Shown here in pieces: positions 22,221-24,166 of a stretch of DNA of 24,166 bases; positions within the stretch are counted from its first letter, which is position 1, and each line of letters starts with the position of its first letter. The notes under the pieces were generated by a model. That model was not told the origin of the DNA and searched no databases. It worked only from the letters and a program-made list of their open reading frames with translations. This DNA comes from Gemmatimonadaceae bacterium. Its GTDB lineage: Bacteria > Gemmatimonadota > Gemmatimonadetes > Gemmatimonadales > Gemmatimonadaceae. The position numbers and the translations under genes were made by a program. The stretch is from the NCBI GenBank assembly GCA_014379705.1, contig JACMLI010000694.1:1-24166 (forward strand). Direction: 5' to 3'.

Positions 22221-23567
22221 ATGAAGCGCGTCCTCGCGCTCGTCGCGCTCGCGGTGACACCCGCGCGCGCCCAGGCGCAGGCGATCGCGATCACGCACGT
22301 GCAGGTCGTGGACGTGGAAGCCGGACGGCTGATTCCCGACCAGACGGTCATCGTGCAGGGCCGCCGCATTGCATCGGTAGGCCCGGCGCGACAGGCCAAC
22401 GTGCCGCATGGGGCTCGCGTGGTGGACGGACGCGGACGCTACCTGATTCCCGGCCTGTGGGACATGCACGCCCACACGACCATGCCCGGTGGACGCGCGA
22501 TCCTCCCGCTCTACGTGGCGAACGGCGTCACCGGCCTCCGCGACATGGCGGGTGACTGGAACCAGCTCGTGGCATGGCGTCGCGAGATTGCCAACGGCAC
22601 GCTCATCGGGCCTCGTATGATTGTCTCCGGGCCCTACATCGAGGGGGGCGACGTCCCCATCCCGCACCTTCTCGCGCGCAATCCCGACGAGGCGCGCGTC
22701 GCGGTCGACTCGCTCATCAGGCTCGGCGTCGATTTCATCAAGCTGCACAGCCAGTTCACGCGCGAGACGTTCCTTGCCGCCGCCAGCCGGGCGAGGGCAC
22801 GTGGCATCCCCTTCACCGGTCATGTGCCGCGCTCCGTCGGTGCTGCGGAAGCCTCGGATTCCGGGCAGCGAAGCCTGGAGCACCTGCTGCAGATCCCCTT
22901 CCCGTGCACGCCCGCCGAGTCGCTGGCAATGGCGCCCAGGTTCCAGGTGCAGCGCGTCCTCGCCCGCTGCTCCTCGACGGATCTCAGGCCGCTGTGGGCG
23001 ACGCTGGCGCGCAATCGCACCTGGGTCGTGCCGACGCTGGTGGCGCAGTACGAAGTGGCGTCGTGGCCGCGGCGCACCGTGCCGGGGGATGCCTACGCGC
23101 GCTACCTGCCAGACAGCCTGCGCGCGTATGTCGCGCAGATCTTCCCGATGCCCGCCGACGTCCCACCACGCGCCGACGTGACGGGACTGGCGCTGTTCAA
23201 CCGCGGCGTGTCCCTGATCGGCATCATGCATCGCGCCGGTATTGCGGTGATGCCGGGAACGGACGCGCCCCTTCGCAACAGCCCTCCGGGGTTCGGACTC
23301 CACGCGGAGCTCGAGTGGTTCGTGCGCGGCGGCATGACGCCCGCCGAGGCGCTGCGATCGGCGACGCTGGAGCCGGCTCGCTACTTCAATGCCGTCGATT
23401 CATCGGGAACGATCGCCGCCGGGAAGGTCGCGGACCTCGTGTTGCTCGAGGCCAATCCGCTGCGCGACATCCGGCGCACGCGACGCGTGTACGCGGTCGT
23501 GGCCAACGGCCGGCTCATGACCGCGGTGGAGCGCAGTGCCATCCTCCGGTCGATGCTGCGACGCTAA
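22221..23567 (+). CDS. Secreted amidohydrolase-family metalloenzyme (second copy)
   Basis: The 448-residue protein has a signal peptide (MKRVLALVALAVTPARAQA) and then an amidohydrolase fold: ITHVQVVDVEAGRLIPDQTV, LIPGLWDMHAHT with metal-binding His83 and His85, GVDFIKLHSQF with Lys174, IPFTGHVPRSV and SLEHLLQIPF with further His residues, and VMPGTDAPLRN with Asp348. GTIAAGKVADLVLLEANPL closes the metal barrel and GRLMTAVERS ends it. It resembles the first amidohydrolase and imidazolonepropionase-like hydrolases; the substrate is unknown. A longer frame begins at 21930, but the signal peptide places the start at 22221. No Shine-Dalgarno sequence is visible before it, and 22091-22220 shows no other feature. 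Confidence 0.9.
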   Translation: MKRVLALVALAVTPARAQAQAIAITHVQVVDVEAGRLIPDQTVIVQGRRIASVGPARQANVPHGARVVDGRGRYLIPGLWDMHAHTTMPGGRAILPLYVANGVTGLRDMAGDWNQLVAWRREIANGTLIGPRMIVSGPYIEGGDVPIPHLLARNPDEARVAVDSLIRLGVDFIKLHSQFTRETFLAAASRARARGIPFTGHVPRSVGAAEASDSGQRSLEHLLQIPFPCTPAESLAMAPRFQVQRVLARCSSTDLRPLWATLARNRTWVVPTLVAQYEVASWPRRTVPGDAYARYLPDSLRAYVAQIFPMPADVPPRADVTGLALFNRGVSLIGIMHRAGIAVMPGTDAPLRNSPPGFGLHAELEWFVRGGMTPAEALRSATLEPARYFNAVDSSGTIAAGKVADLVLLEANPLRDIRRTRRVYAVVANGRLMTAVERSAILRSMLRR

Positions 23568-23571
23568 GCCT

Positions 23572-23765
23572 GTCATCCCGGTCCGGCGAGCGCAGCGATC
23601 CGCCCCCCTCGTCATCCCAGTCCGGCGAGCGCAGCGATCCGCCCCCCTCGTCATCCCGGTCCGGCGAGCGCAGCGAGCCGAGAACCGGGACCCAGGGTCG
23701 TTCACCCGCATGACGCTTCTGGGTCCCGGATCGGCGCTCGCTGTCGCTCACTTGTCCGGAATGAC
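23572..23765. repeat. 39-bp tandem repeat joined to a long inverted repeat
   Basis: Two 39-bp units (23572-23610 and 23611-23649) start GTCATCCC and differ at about one position. A third partial unit starts at 23650 and runs into a unique segment. From 23650 to 23695 the sequence is the left arm of an inverted repeat whose right arm is 23719-23765, with a 23-base loop. The arms start GTCATCCCGG and end CGGGACCCAG, matching with a few gaps. The element lies between the convergent ends of the amidohydrolase and beta-lactamase-like genes, so it may stop transcription from both sides. It resembles small palindromic intergenic elements seen in many bacteria, but I cannot name a family. Confidence 0.85.
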
Positions 23766-23797
23766 GATCCGTGCGCCAGCGAACCCACGACCAGAGC

Positions 23798-24166
23798 CTA
23801 CCGTCCGCTGAACAGCTTCTCCGCGATCTGGTCCGCGATGCCGCGGGCATCGGCGGCGTCGTCGTTCGTGAGGATCAGGATCGTCGCGCGACGCTCCGGG
23901 ATGCGGACGAACACGCTGCGCTTCCCCCCCGCCGCACCGAACGCTCGGTAGCGCGTGGCGCCACGATACGTGTCGACCTCCCACCCTTTCGACGCGTCGA
24001 TCGGCTCGCGCGCGGCCATCGGGTCTTCCGGGGCGTTCCGTGCATACGTCCGCGGCACCTCGAGGCCGAGGGCGAGGCGATAGAGCTCGTCCACGTTGGA
24101 CAACACATCGCCTGCAGGACTCGCCGAGGTCTTGCGCATGCCCACCGGCGCGCCGACGCGTGTGAC
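23798..24166 (-). CDS. C-terminal part of a serine beta-lactamase-like hydrolase (partial)
   Basis: The frame is open to the right edge of the window, so the gene starts outside it; 122 residues are visible. VGMRKTSASPAGDVLSNVDELYRLALGLEVP matches the region after the LGM-xx-T motif in class C/S12 (AmpC, DD-peptidase, esterase) proteins. GWEVDTYRGATRYRAFGAAGGKRSVFVRIPERRATILILTND then matches the terminal core strands, where the third motif is usually HxG; here it reads AFGAAGG, so the usual His is not present. The Ser and Tyr of the active site would lie upstream. Such proteins are usually exported and act on peptidoglycan, beta-lactams or esters; which one is unknown. Confidence 0.65.
   Translation of the reverse strand, partial: VTRVGAPVGMRKTSASPAGDVLSNVDELYRLALGLEVPRTYARNAPEDPMAAREPIDASKGWEVDTYRGATRYRAFGAAGGKRSVFVRIPERRATILILTNDDAADARGIADQIAEKLFSGR

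Noticed and set aside
19930..23700. Same repeat family in the YncE-like gene and at 23.6 kb
   Set aside because: Both are G+C-rich inverted repeats sharing only short fragments such as TCCGGCGA; the arms do not align.
23572..23765. 39-bp repeats as a CRISPR or as a coding repeat
   Set aside because: The units are contiguous with no unique spacers, and the frames crossing them are low-complexity translations with no start or ribosome binding site.
1..24166. Mobile element, prophage or defence island
   Set aside because: No transposase, integrase, phage structural, restriction, toxin-antitoxin or CRISPR-associated motif was recognised on either strand.

Overview
The window is about two-thirds G+C, gene-dense, and mixes strands. 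It holds a secreted tricorn-type protease, two secreted amidohydrolases, an Ig-like/LVIVD surface protein, a YncE-type propeller, a lone ExbD, a LytS/LytTR two-component pair, a DUF937 protein and the tail of a MacB/ADOP-type permease. This mix is typical of free-living, soil-type Gram-negatives such as Gemmatimonadota or Acidobacteriota. The assignment is inference from gene content and base composition; no rRNA or other marker gene is present. No tRNA, rRNA, CRISPR array, transposase, integrase or phage gene was seen.

Layout. (1) 1-3415: permease tail, a CTAG-rich repeat array, a hairpin, then a leftward operon (HAD phosphatase, SemiSWEET-like small membrane protein, second membrane protein) divergent from a GntR/LacI-type regulator; a second, larger CTAG array follows. 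The intergenic region between regulator and operon is AT-rich and carries matching motifs over both predicted -10 boxes, so this looks like a self-contained, possibly sugar-responsive unit bracketed by CTAG arrays. (2) 3416-8068: secreted tricorn protease, convergent with a two-gene operon (secreted DUF3108-like protein and CbrC-family protein). (3) 8338-12838: DUF937 protein, ExbD, histidine kinase and LytTR regulator (overlapping), small lipoprotein, and a divergent DapB that appears to be translationally coupled to an 8-codon leader. (4) 12887-14822: class V aminotransferase and an alpha/beta hydrolase, divergent with almost no space between them. (5) 15000-23567: a rightward run of amidohydrolase, SnoaL-like remnant, MatC-like dicarboxylate transporter, Ig/LVIVD protein, YncE-like propeller, NmrA-like reductase and a second amidohydrolase. 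(6) 23568-24166: a 39-bp tandem repeat joined to a long inverted repeat, then the C-terminal part of a serine beta-lactamase-like hydrolase on the minus strand.

The strongest unusual signals are small and mostly non-coding: the paired CTAG arrays around the regulator unit, the dyad-symmetric operators at 2024-2132, the leader peptide and 16-bp palindrome before dapB, a perfect 10-bp hairpin against the ribosome binding site of the first amidohydrolase, and the inverted-repeat element near 23.7 kb. I do not see a clear multi-gene defence, secretion or biosynthetic system that would count as a new system.
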